A stretch of DNA of 64,000 nt from Baylisascaris procyonis (lineage: Eukaryota; Nematoda; Chromadorea; Rhabditida; Ascarididae): the NCBI GenBank assembly GCA_037389465.1, contig JAZARR010000171.1, positions 2,046,001 to 2,110,000 on the forward strand, given 5' to 3'. Position numbers and translations under genes: made by a program. The notes below the pieces were generated by a model, which was not told the origin of the DNA, did not search any database, and worked only from the letters and a program-made list of their open reading frames with translations. Shown piece by piece: positions 37,536 through 49,607 of the stretch; the stretch's first letter is position 1, and every line of letters starts with the position of its first letter.

Positions 37536-39809
37536 TCTCATCTGGTTCTGCAAAAACTAGAGGCTGACATACGTGACCTGAGCGTAGCGTTAATGACGAG
37601 TCGAAAAATTTGAATTTTAATAGTCCTAATTAGCAAATATTCTTATTTTTGTCAATTCCTCATGAATTAATGTAAATAAATTTCTTTTTTTTTTTTAACT
37701 AAAAGCATCAACACTTAACATTTTGAATTGTTTTCAAACTTGTTAAAAATTAATAAAGTTGTAAATTTTTGCGAATTGTTTCCCTCCGATTCTATTCAAA
37801 GCGATATCAAATGAATAGCATAGGAATATTAATGTAACAAATGAATAAAATATAAAATTGCATAAAACAGCATTATTTTCATAGCGTCGATAATCATAAC
37901 GCTTTGTCTTAGATACTATTTGCATGAAATGTTCAATGCTTTAAGAGTTTTCTTCCGTTAGATAAACACATATTTGCTTCACATATTGCAATTAATTTAC
38001 TAAGTCGAAACCATACTAATCAAATTGATATAGGAAAATAAGTTCGCCTGGAAGCGTGTATCTCCTTAGTTTTGAAGGGTTAGTGATAATTCTAAGTTTT
38101 CAATTTCGAAAATAAAATATATATTTGATGATTAAAAATTGAACAATTTTTTATTGCTATACGTTAGTAATCTTGAAGTATATTAAAGACACTCAAAACA
38201 ACACATTCATAAAAAGGGAACATTTAAATATTATTGCATTATTAGTTGCCGATAAAGTATTTATAAATCATTTAATTACAGTGTGAAGCATCTACTATTA
38301 GGGCACATTGTCGTCACCTCTTTACTTGACGATATTTCAGATACTCCCTCTCTGCTTCGATCTCTTTTTACAGCTAAAATTTAGCTTTCCTCGTAAAGGT
38401 AATATTGTTGTAGGGATATGTTTCATACTGATCTACGCAGTTGACCATTTAGATTATTCCATCGATTGTATGTCTTCTATTTTTTGCACTATCGTAACCC
38501 ATTTACAAAAGTGTTGAAAGTTGTACAAGTTGTCGAATTCATGCAAGTCAAAGTTTATTTTTGGCTTAGATAATAACGACAACCTCGTCTGCCAATAAAG
38601 TCCTTGGGGGTTCTATTTTTTAAGCTCTCTATTCCTTAAATGTTTATCACTGGTATGGTTACCATGCCGCATCAACGTAATAATGCATATTAATGCAACT
38701 GTGCACGTATTTTTATTGTCTTTTAAGTGTTTGTTTCCTTATTTTGTAGGAAGCTTTATGTATTCACGTAGCAACACTTTATATATGCGATGTGATGCGC
38801 TTACTTTCAACTACGAAGGTAGAGAACTCGACGATATACTATTTTAACATTTCCATCCCGAACGGTCAGCATGTGAATAAGAAACTTCCGGCCAACTTTC
38901 CCTTTACATCCCCGCTCTCTCACAAATTCAAGAAACTATGTCCTGCAATACATAGCATCCACTATGCCAATCGCATGAAGTGCAGATTTCTTCTTATCTA
39001 CACCAGAATATAATTGCTGTATATCCTCGATCACCTAAGTCATATCTTTTCATTAGACTTTATGCAATTGAGACTTTAAAGGGAAAACGATAGCGAGTTT
39101 AACTTCTAGTAGGTTTATTATAATTGTCCGGCTCACTACATTAATTAACGCATAAATCTAATAAAACAAGATGAAGAACGTCCCGTCATATGACTTAAGT
39201 TCTTAACGCTCCTTCTTTGAAAAGCGAAGACACCTATATTAAAATGAGAGCTAATTGCTCACGTTTTTCGAGAATTTTGGCTAGCATTTCCGAATTCTAT
39301 TATCCTAGAAGATCATGAGGGGAGGCAAGAGAGGGTGATATACATTCAACAGTATTTTCTCTTTTTTTTAGTGTTTGTTTTGCAACTGCTAGCAAGTCCT
39401 GCAATTCCAATGAATGGTGTAAAGGAGGAAGGGAGTTTCTTCATTAAGCGAGTTTATTTATGAAGAGTATATCGAATTTGCAATTGTCTAAAAAAAATAA
39501 GCTCATCATCGAGGGATTCATATAGAGAGCGAGATGCTTGTGATAACGTATAAATTTTCCATAAGCTTATGCAAAGACTATGTAAATTACCACAAAAACG
39601 AATGGTTTTTATTCTCTCTGTAATAATCAAACTGTAAAATTATTTAATTATTTAAAACTATGAATGCATCATAAATTAAAAACATGAGATTATTTAAAAA
39701 CCATAAATGCAAAATAAAATAAAATAAATGTACAAGAAAGTAGTGAAAATAGATCGTATTTGTAAAAAAAAAGATATCCAGAGAAAGGAACAAAGACTTG
39801 AAAGGTGTA

Positions 39810-39852
39810 CACGTTTTGGCCCTTATTCGTTTACGTGTGCACCTGAGTTATG
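39810..39852 (+). repeat. Dispersed 43-bp coding-like repeat, copy 1
   Basis: Matches 58030-58072 at 38 of 43 positions. In the open frame 39728-40042 it encodes RFGPYSFTCAPELC. Confidence 0.85.
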
Positions 39853-40213
39853 TAAAGTTGAATGTTTAGTGGAGGCATTTATAGACGACGCACCTAAAAA
39901 CCAGTTAGAAGTCTGTTGCGCCTATGGGAATTTTGCATATTTTAGTTGCACAGAAAAAAATATTAATGTGATAGCGATTTCACACGTTACAACATCGCAA
40001 AGTTTTTTAATAGAGCACAATGACCTCGTCGGAAGAATCTAATTTCACACGTTATCGTTATTCAACTTGCATCAGGACAACTTTGGTTCATGATTTCTCT
40101 ATGGAAACGTCAATTCACACGTTGAGCAGCTAATGAACCTTCTGGATTTATACGATTTTTTGATTTTTGCACTTTTTTTGCGTTGTATTGCATTGCATTG
40201 TATTTGTGAATTG

Positions 40214-40255
40214 TGATCTTATGAATTGTAAATTGCACGTTGATCTTATGAATTG
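40214..40255 (+). repeat. Direct repeat of TGATCTTATGAATTG
   Basis: Two exact 15-bp copies, 40214-40228 and 40241-40255, lie 27 bp apart within a TTGCATTG-rich patch. Confidence 0.8.
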
Positions 40256-41120
40256 CATTGCAATCCAATATGTATTTCGACGTTGCGAATATCCATTGCA
40301 ATTTTACGCTTTGCGATTCGTATTTTTATAATCATCGTTTTTACGAGCATCTTCACGATTTATCAGTTATGCTTTCCTTCTCTAGTACTCTTTTCTTAAC
40401 TGTGAGGCTAAGCAGTTTAATTCCAACATTGTAGAAACAAATGTTCACTCAAATTGGCACTGGTTGCCGTTGTCTTTCACTTTTGAAGCAGTTCGCTTCA
40501 ACAACTGTGTGTATAGGTAGACGACGTTATATTTGCTGGAATAAATTCTAAAGCTTTTTCTCGAATGCCCTTAATTTCCTCCGTTATGTTGTATAGAATA
40601 TAAAAATCTCCTGGAGACCTTTTTCTTTTCATAATCATTTCCGTTTTAGGGAGAGAAAGAAATCACAGCGGCTAATTGAAAGGCAGCCATTCAGAGTCGT
40701 TGATGTGCGCGAATCACTTTAAAAAGCACGAAATAGAAAAACTCGAATTCATAACGACCAAAGAAACCATATATATCACGTCAATATTGTTTGCGACTTC
40801 CTATCTAAGACATCGTTTACGAAATTAGATTATTCACCTTATTCACATGAGTTAATTTTTGTGCTTTCTTGTCGTTTTATACATTGAAAACAGTTCAAAG
40901 ATTTCCACAGATTTCTCACCTCAACCGCAACGTGGTAAAGGAATTTAAGAGCATTGTAAAAACTCTATATTACGCATTTCTTCAGCCATGGCAACAGGAT
41001 CTAAGTAAAAACGGAACGAGATCGCTCAGAATATTACAATAGCTGATGATATAAAAGTGCGCATACATTTTTTTTTCTATTAGTGTATTCCACGCATCAA
41101 CTTGTCAAATCTCGCATTAT

Positions 41121-41291
41121 ATGTTAGCGTGCATGATTTGGAATAAGGATGGGACAGGGCATTTTCTCAGAAAATTTGATGACTGTAAAGAAGCTTCCGA
41201 AAGTTTTAACGCCGTGATTTCCCTAGCAGATATGAACAATATGCTGGATTATTTATATGGTACACGAAATGGGGAGTTTAGAAACTTCTAG
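41121..41291 (+). CDS. Hypothetical 56-aa protein
   Basis: An ATG-to-TAG frame of 56 codons has an amino-acid make-up unlike surrounding AT-rich frames: mixed charged and hydrophobic residues, including KFDDCKEASESFNAV and MNNMLDYLYG. A good acceptor-like TTTTTTTTCTATTAG ends at 41083, 37 bases before the ATG, and could accept a spliced leader. No downstream exon or family was recognised. It could be a real small gene, an isolated exon, or chance. Confidence 0.22.
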   Translation: MLACMIWNKDGTGHFLRKFDDCKEASESFNAVISLADMNNMLDYLYGTRNGEFRNF

Positions 41292-42320
41292 AAGAGAGAG
41301 TATACACGAATTCGGTAAAAGAAAAAACCGAAACAGCTTCTTTATTGTGTTCATTTTATAGTTATTTGTTTATGGTTTGCTCAATTTTTCGTTGTGTTTA
41401 GCCATTATTTGATATCACATATGCTGCTGTTTTTATGCTATTTATTTCATTCATCATTTCTCTCATATTCACTAATGGCATTCCTTTAATTTCCAAACCG
41501 AAAATCTATCATATAGAATTCACGATTTCGTAAAATTACGAGAAAGTCAAATTGCAAATTTACACCAATTATCTGGAATTTTTCATTGAACTACAACTGA
41601 AAAATTTTTCTTTTTTTCCATCAGAATTTGCTTCGATTCTTTTGCTTTGTATAATTATATGGTGCGTCGTATTTGATAACCATTGTAAGATTGGATGAGG
41701 AAATTGACACATAGTTTTTGCGGAAATTTTCTTTTTTTGGAAAATTTGTTCAACTTTAAAAGTTCTAACTTCACTAATATTTCTAGCAAATGCATATAGC
41801 TGATCGGCTTTTTTTTCCCCTTATGCTTTTTTTTTAAACTACAGATATAGGCAAATGCTTTTCCACCATAAAAAGTTCAAATGCAATAGTTTTTTTTTTC
41901 ATGAAATATGCGAATAGTATTGAATTGTAATAATTTCTTCAAATTTTCAACTCCTTTCGTGACTTATTGCAATGAATGATAAATGAAGGAATGGATATTT
42001 TATTTTAAAAAGTGGACGTTTAATCTAGTTGTAAATGTCGCACTCTAAATAGATATTAAAGCTCACTAATGAGGTCTTCATTCAATATAATTTGTTCTAT
42101 TTCGCCCTTTTCACAAAATCGCTCCGTAATATGAAAACGTACAAATGTACTTTCTTATGAATTGCAAAGATTAGCTTAATCTCTTCGGCTAAATCCCTTC
42201 ACTTATGCTAGTGGATTATTGCAATTCTTTTTCTCAGAAAGCCAGTTTTGTTTTTAATTTTTGGGGTCCATAAAAAAGACTATATTATGCAAGTAAAGAT
42301 TTTACTTCACTATGCAAAGA

Positions 42321-42388
42321 TTTTGCTAGCAAATTATGCAAATTTTGCTAGCAAATTATGCAAATTTTGCTAGCAAATTATGCAAATT
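42321..42388. repeat. Three 22-bp units: palindrome plus octamer
   Basis: Three near-perfect tandem units with period 22 each contain the perfect palindrome TTTGCTAGCAAA followed by ATTATGCAAAT. The latter includes ATGCAAAT, the classical POU-family octamer. Confidence 0.92.
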
Positions 42389-42980
42389 CCTTCGAATTTT
42401 TCTTAACGCTCTGACTGAAATTTATGCTCCCTATAAAGAATCAATGGTATATAACGAAATTCTTTCGTTCCTCATCACAAAATTTCTCATCAAAGAAGCC
42501 AATCGCATCGTATTACAGTTTCGTTTATCTCTTCTGCTTAATAACGCTTTCTATTTGAATATTTCAATAATAGGGCCACAAAGTAATATTTCGATAATTC
42601 AAATATTGCTTTTCTGATTCAAACTCGATAATGAAACAATATAACAAATGAAACTGCTCATATGTCCATTAAATTCGAGTAAAACGTTATCCTATTGCAA
42701 ATTATTTCTCCGCTTCATCTAAACAAATGAATAAATCTTTGAAACACTCTAGCTACGTTATCTTTGTTACGATATAACTATCATGTGATGACGTTTGATT
42801 TATGCAATTCGCATTAATCTCCGCAGTATTATTGCATTTTTCTATGAGAGCAAACGTCGGTAATAAGAGTTTATGATGGTTTAAGTGACACATTTTCTTC
42901 GTTGATGTGGTCGTTGAGTGGCCGTTGCATTGAATTCCCATCATATTCACTTCACTCGTTCATTCATTCACTTATCCACT

Positions 42981-42983
42981 CAT

Positions 42984-43034
<51 letters not shown>

Positions 43035-43140
43035 CTTATTTATTTATTTATTTATTCATCCATTTGTTTATCTATTTATTTATTTATTTATTTATTTATT
43101 ATCTATTTATTTATTTGTTTGTTTATTTATTTATTCATTT
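42981..43140. repeat. (TTTA)n microsatellite, interrupted
   Basis: About 160 bp of TTTA repeats with single-base variants (CTTA, TTCA, TTTG). It explains the two overlapping open frames that read as Leu-Phe-Ile-Tyr repeats. Confidence 0.97.
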
Positions 43141-43364
43141 ATATGCTTTTTTTACTTTTTATTTTTTGTTTATTTTTTGTTTGTTTATTAAGGATACTGG
43201 AATCTAGCTCGCTGCTTCCGATCTCATTCGTGTTGTTCTCCTCATTGCAAACCCTTACCACCATTGCTTCATAATCAAGTCGCCAACCTTTCCGGCTCAA
43301 CCGTCCATTCATTTCACCTTTTCAAATATTGAATAAACCGTTTTCTGCTTTTGAGCACCCCTAA

Positions 43365-43488
43365 CGGTCACTACGAATAACCGACATCAAACCAGCGACG
43401 TCCATTCCGAGTTGGCACATGTGTGGTGACCAAGAAGATTTGCTCTTAGTGGCGTGCAATGCAGACCAGCTTAAAGAAGGCTAATAAA
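43365..43488 (+). other. Coding-like patch ending in tandem stops
   Basis: A 39-codon open stretch without an obvious start contains WHMCGDQEDLLLVACNADQ. It ends in TAATAAA, which gives two stops and an overlapping polyadenylation signal (43483-43488). It is less AT-rich than its flanks. It could be the last exon of an unrecognised gene or a transposon scrap. Confidence 0.25.
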
Positions 43489-45564
43489 GTATAGTAGGGT
43501 AGCATCATGTATAAATACAACCGCTTAGAAAATAAACTGATATATTTATAGCGTTGTTTCCACTCCTCTCCTCCCTTCCACTGCTGTACCTCCACATATC
43601 CCTATTGCTAATAATTCGCTTTCATCTCTGGTTTTTTTTTTTCGGAATAATGAAAACGGAGATCTTCAGTTCATAGAACGTCTACGATGTGTTAATGAAA
43701 GTGCAAATATTTAATTTGATGGAATAAGTGAAACTTACTTTACTAAGCGCTTCAATTAATTGAAGTAATTGCTCAATAAGTCATTTCGAATTTTAATTAT
43801 TCAGGATTATTGCCGCAATTGCACTTGAAAGCTGCTTAATAAAAATAGCACTTATAAGAATATATTACTTTAATTTTTATCACTTTCAATATTCTCATGT
43901 GTTCAATCATTGCTTATTCGATGATTTATTCATTCAATTGAAAAACGTTTGCTAATAGATTTCAATTTCATTTAATCAAATTGTATATTGCGTGTTTCCT
44001 TTTCAATGAAAATCAAAAAAAAAAATACTTTAAAGTATAAAGACTTCTTCTTAAGCATAAAAACTCATACAAATTAGAAATATAACGAATGGGAAAAATA
44101 TAACGAATGTTCTCTGCGTTAAAAAAATTTCTATCGTCCTCCTCAATTTTTTCTCTGATAATATTTATGCGTGACTTCCGCTTCATTAATCGAATTTCTC
44201 TTGTGAATGCGACTTCTTTTTCATCAGTTTGAGGCGAAAAAATCTTATATTAGAATCGACTAGAATAGGCCTACGCATTTGAATTTTTACATTTTTTTAC
44301 ATTTTTTATTTTATTTCTTTTTATTTTATTTCAACGTTAAGAACTGGAAAGACTTAAAGATGCATGTGAGTATGAACAGCAAAAAAAGATCAGAACGCCC
44401 ACAAAAATCATAATTTGGGCGAATAAACATTTAATACGAAAGAATAGCAATAATGTGCAGACTAAAGCCATTCGGCCGAGGTTTAAATGTTGGATGAGTG
44501 GTTGCTTTAACGATATCGGCATGTTTTTCCTTGAACAAAAAATTGGAAATTGTATTGAATATTAATCGTGCTGGAAGAAATTTTGGTGAGGTAGAATTGA
44601 TTCAACGATGCAAACTGAAATATTTGTGAGAGTGAAATGTCAGAAAAGACGAATCAAATCAAACTTGAGCTTGTGATGTTTCAATGATTCCAGGTTAAAG
44701 GCTTTTAACGTAGCAATATAGTTTCGCTAGCTGCGAAAAGTATTCCCTAAGAGTCTAAAGAATACGGTTGATGCATTTTTAGAAACTCTCTTATAATCTC
44801 ACATCAAAAACCAAATAAAAGACCATAAAGGAGTCCAATATTCTATAACGGCAGGCGATGAACGTAGGACTTATGATGCATGTTAAAATGCGATAAGTGA
44901 AAGTTTGTACATAAATATATACATATATATAGCGAACTTATTCATTTATCTGTTTTAGTTTATTACTTATTTGTTCTGTTCATTTTGCTTGTTTTCATTT
45001 GTTTTATTTATTTCGTCTATTTCGGCTACTTATTTATTCTCTATCATTATTTCCTTTACATACCGAACCCTTTCACTTTTCTCATACCTCGTCACTTTCA
45101 TGCCCCCCCCCCTCCCCACGGATGAGTGACGCACATACCACATACCGCATATGCGGGAACGAAGAATTTCCATCATCGCATCATATCATTAATCGTAATA
45201 GATAGCTCATTTAATCTCATGTATAATCCTACGCCGTAGTCCAACTATCTCTACCGTAACATGAGTTGCAATATCTGAAATTTGCATATTACTTTTTAGA
45301 TTTAAAGGCAGACGGGTGTTCGCGATTAATGCTTTTGGGAGTTTTTAATTGCTGCTATGCTGAATGGTTGAATCTAAACAAAATCTCCCACCCCTTATCC
45401 CTCTCTCTTCATCTCTCCGCCCCTCCTATTGCCTTGTGATCTTCACATATCTCCTTCTCACTCTTTTCATCATCAATGCGATTACACTTTTGTTCCCCAA
45501 TTCCTATAATCGTAATGTTGAAAAAAAAACCTCTGAAATATTTAATTTTTTTAGGATATCACTG

Positions 45565-48500
45565 ATGAACAATTTTAATCAGTCGATTTGCACTGAAGCG
45601 GAACAAATTTATACAAATCAATTTTTTGTAAGTGCACAGGTGTTTGTCGTTACTCTTAATATTAGTGGAATTATTCAATGCATTTTCATCACATTTTTCA
45701 TCGCTTCTGTACAGGTGAGTGCAAATTCAAATATTGCATAATTATCAACTTTTTATTTAATATCGCTAAGTTTGGCCTGTGCTTTCCTATATCAAATTCA
45801 ATGGCTGAATTAAACCTCCTTACATAAGTTAGATGAATCGTGGTTAGAATTTAACGACGGCAGAAATTTTCATCCTTATTCATTTCACAAACTTAATTCT
45901 TGGTTATATCGGGAACTAATAACATCAGTGCTGCTGTTAAATTATAACGTTTCATATAGTTCGGTGTGAGATTCATTTATAACGCTTCATTCGTTACGAT
46001 TGCATTTATTTTGAATTGTCTAAATTTATAGGTGGGTATCAATTGTGGTGATATTTTCTAACATAAACTAATTCAAAGAAGATCCAATTATGAAGGTTGC
46101 TTCTAATAGGTATCTGCAAATTTCATCTACTCAAGAAAGAGGATTGATGCATCAAGAAATAGCGAAACTATATAAGATAGGATAAAAGTTATAACGCCTT
46201 TAATATGAATAATTCGGCCTCGCAAAAGGGGTTAAATGGTTAATTTTATTTATTCCTTGGGTCAGATTGGTCCATTCGACGGTTCACACCTTCAAGCATA
46301 TACCCACCCCCTCACCTCAATATATCGCCATATACTCAAAAAGCAGAAAGTGCGACAAAAAATTTCTGACGTTTTTGTCTAATGGTACATTCGCATTTGA
46401 GAGAATTCTACCCGAAAAATGTACAAAATATTTCATATGGTTCTTATCATTTTCTCATTCTACTTTTCTGTCTTCATCTCCTTCCTTTCTTCATCACTTT
46501 ACTCGTTCCCTTTTATGCTATTGAATATGAAAAATATTTCCAGGTATTTCATATAAATTTTCGTATTCTCTTTTTCAACCTTTCAATTGCTCTTATTATT
46601 CGTTCTATTTTGACTCTATATCGCTCTTCACGCTATCTCGTCAATATTATCAGTTTTAATGTAAGGGTTATTCCATTTGGCTTCAATTGATTCTTAGGTT
46701 TTATTGGAAATTTATGAGAACGGTTACTAGAACGATATGAATTTATTCTTCGTGAAAAACTTTTTTTATTTGTTGCTTGCTTATTGAAGAGAAATATGTT
46801 GTTCTTTATTTGAGGTTTCTTTACCTGATGCTGGAATGCATCCACACACCTCCAAGATCGAAGAACGAACAGTCAATAGAACATAAGGCAATTAGTCATG
46901 AATGAGGTTATGAAAAGAAAAGGGAATGGAAACAAAGGTCGTATAATTTCCGTTGCCTCTCATTTCTCATTCCTTTTTCTCTTTCAAGCACTCTTTCAAG
47001 ATCATAAAATGAGAAAACTGTAAGAATTATAGAGAGAAGAGAAACAAAAGTATCATAAAAACATGGAGGCAAAAACATCACTTTTCCATAATTTTCTACA
47101 TCGTCATTGTGTTGTTCGAAGGGGCGATTCTTCAAGGTCAGCGGCCGAGGTAAATAACGAACAGGATCCATGACCAATATCTCGCTTTCCCTTATTTATT
47201 TTGATTGCAGGACAGTTGTGAACTTGTTGCGCGAGAGCATTTCTGCTTTGTACAGTCAGTTGTCAATAAGACGCCTCTTGAAGCATCAGCATTTTGTTTC
47301 CTAGCAATTGCCCTCGAACGTTTGCTTGCTTATTTGGTCTATTGCCGATATGAACGTTGTCGACTTCCGGCTTTTGGAGTGTTTCTTGCATTACTACCGG
47401 TTTGTTGACTCTTATCATTGTTGTAGCCTTAAATTGCAACACAGCCTTAAGTATGATAAAGGAAAAAAGAACTCTTTCCTTAAGTATGATAAAGGAAAAA
47501 AAGAACTCTATCTGAAGTTGAGGCTATAGAATTTTATTCGATCATTTAAATGAAAAACAAATGCCTTTTTTAAAGTTTTTTTCTAAGTTATAGTTGAAGT
47601 TTGAGCTTATCAAATCGTGCTTGCTATCAATGATTCGAAAATATTACTTTCTCAGTAAAATACTGCATCCTTGAGGCATCATTGCTTGATTTTTTCAGTC
47701 CCATTTCCAGTTCGAAATTCTCCTTCCCCTACCAGCCTCGATAGCCCAATTTCATTCCGCTTGATCACTTTCTGGATTGTGGATCATCTTTGGAATGGGT
47801 TACTAACATATGAAGATGGTAACTAATTTGCATGAGCAGATTCTGCCGTGTAATTAAAGATTTGTACAACTAATCGCTTTTCGCAGAAGTATTTCGAGCA
47901 TTAGAGTAACTAGTTAAGTTGATGAGTCGAAATGCATTGGCCCATATCATGCCTAAATAAATGCCAATATTCCATCATAAGTGCTCATTCGCATTTGCCA
48001 GATGTCTCTACAAATTTACTCATAAAAGTAGGGTCATACTTGTCTCTCTTTCTTCCTGATAGTTTCAACTGCGAAATAACTAAACTCGGAGATTTCAATT
48101 TTCCTCCGTAAATATGTGCCATAGGAAGATCGCCTATATTACCAACTTTGAAATTAGTCATTAATTTTAAAGGCTGAAAAATTTTTTGCATTCGTTTTGC
48201 ATCGATCAGCTTTTCATTTACACTTGATAATTTTTTATATAAAGTGGAAGATTCTTTGGATGGTTTTCGCAAGCGACTAGATTAATTTGGCTATGAAAAT
48301 ATTACCTTGTGCATTTGTTATTTTTTGATACCTTACGAAAGCGATTAGTCGAATGCCTTCAGATGCTTTTCTTTCAGTGGTTATATCCCTCAGTAAAGAT
48401 GATAGATCAAGTGAGCTCACCAATGCAGCCGAATATTTATCTCGCATATTGTTCATCACTTACGTCGTCGGCCGTTCGCCTTCCGTCTCTTTTATATATT

Positions 48501-49533
48501 TCTATGCCATCAGTTATTCTTTGTTTCATCCTATGCGTTATTATATTAATCCTTTCAAAGAGAAGATTGACGTAAGTCAAGCAGATTTTATTTTTGCAAC
48601 TAACTTTGATATGGATATGGAAAATGATTTGATATGAAAAATGCAGTTCTCGATTTTTTTGTTTCCTCTGCGAAGGAACGTTTTGGTTAACTTAACTCTT
48701 CTACGGGGAGTCCATAAGTGGAAACTGTATATCCATCTTATAGCAGTGCGTCTTCAGCAAATGTTATGACTGCCAAATCCAAAACAACATAAAACATCAG
48801 ATAGAGTTGCCTTCTGAAGGAAGTTGCTATCTTTTTCTTGGATGATATCGTCGCCAGGAAACGCTCTTGCACAGTGCAACCGAACGCTTTCCCTCGCTCC
48901 CCCCTCCCTCCCGCAAGCAACGTAACATCGATTTGCAAGAACGTGCAAATTGAAGCAAATTTCTCATAAAGTATGAAATCAAAAACTAAACATTTTGCTC
49001 CAATATTTTTTCTTATTTTCTGGAAAAATTTTCATAATTTCCGAGAAGTGGGGAATTTTTTCAGTATCTCTTAATTAAACATTTAAAAAGAATTCTTTAG
49101 TGAATGATGAAGTTTATATATTTATGACGTATGATGACGTCAATACAATCGATATCTAAAAAATGCACAAATTCCTTCTTTGTACGCCCAATACCTATAC
49201 AAAAAACACATTTAAAATTTATGCTAAGAGAAGGTACAGGTGTGTAATTGCCGCAAATGGAAGATTACTTGTCATGCAAATGTAATGTCATGTAGGTCTT
49301 TATGCTTAGAGTAACTAAGTTATGTATATGTTGGAAATAAAAATAAAATAAAAAAGGGGTTAAAACTCTCAATGCTTTTTAGAGTATTTTAAGGAGAATT
49401 ATTTCAAATTCAGATTGGCAGGGCCTTTTTCCTTTATTTCCACAATTGCTGGAAACTGCTTTCATCCAACAAATCATCGAAAGGCGAGTACAGTGCCACT
49501 ACGTTATCCTCATCAAGGAACGAGATCGAACGA

Positions 49534-49607
<74 letters not shown>

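Larger units (their letters stand above)
37536..41120. other. Gene desert, middle part
   Basis: No supported gene. An open frame of 104 codons at 39728-40042 is hydrophilic and contains a dispersed repeat (listed separately), but it has no recognised family. TTCACACGTT recurs three times, near 39981, 40044 and 40111. Confidence 0.5.
41292..45564. other. Gene desert, last part
   Basis: Mostly AT-rich with simple repeats. Apart from the entries below, no coding region could be supported before the chemoreceptor gene. A C run lies near 45103-45112. Confidence 0.5.

Noticed and set aside
42902..43274. Two long frames with repeated Leu-Phe-Ile-Tyr
   Set aside because: Produced by the (TTTA)n repeat; no start context or splice support.
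45364..45564. Upstream extension of chemoreceptor exon 1
   Set aside because: The frame is open to 45364, but the acceptor-like TTTTTTTAG at 45554, just before ATG 45565, and the family's usual N-terminal length favour the later start.
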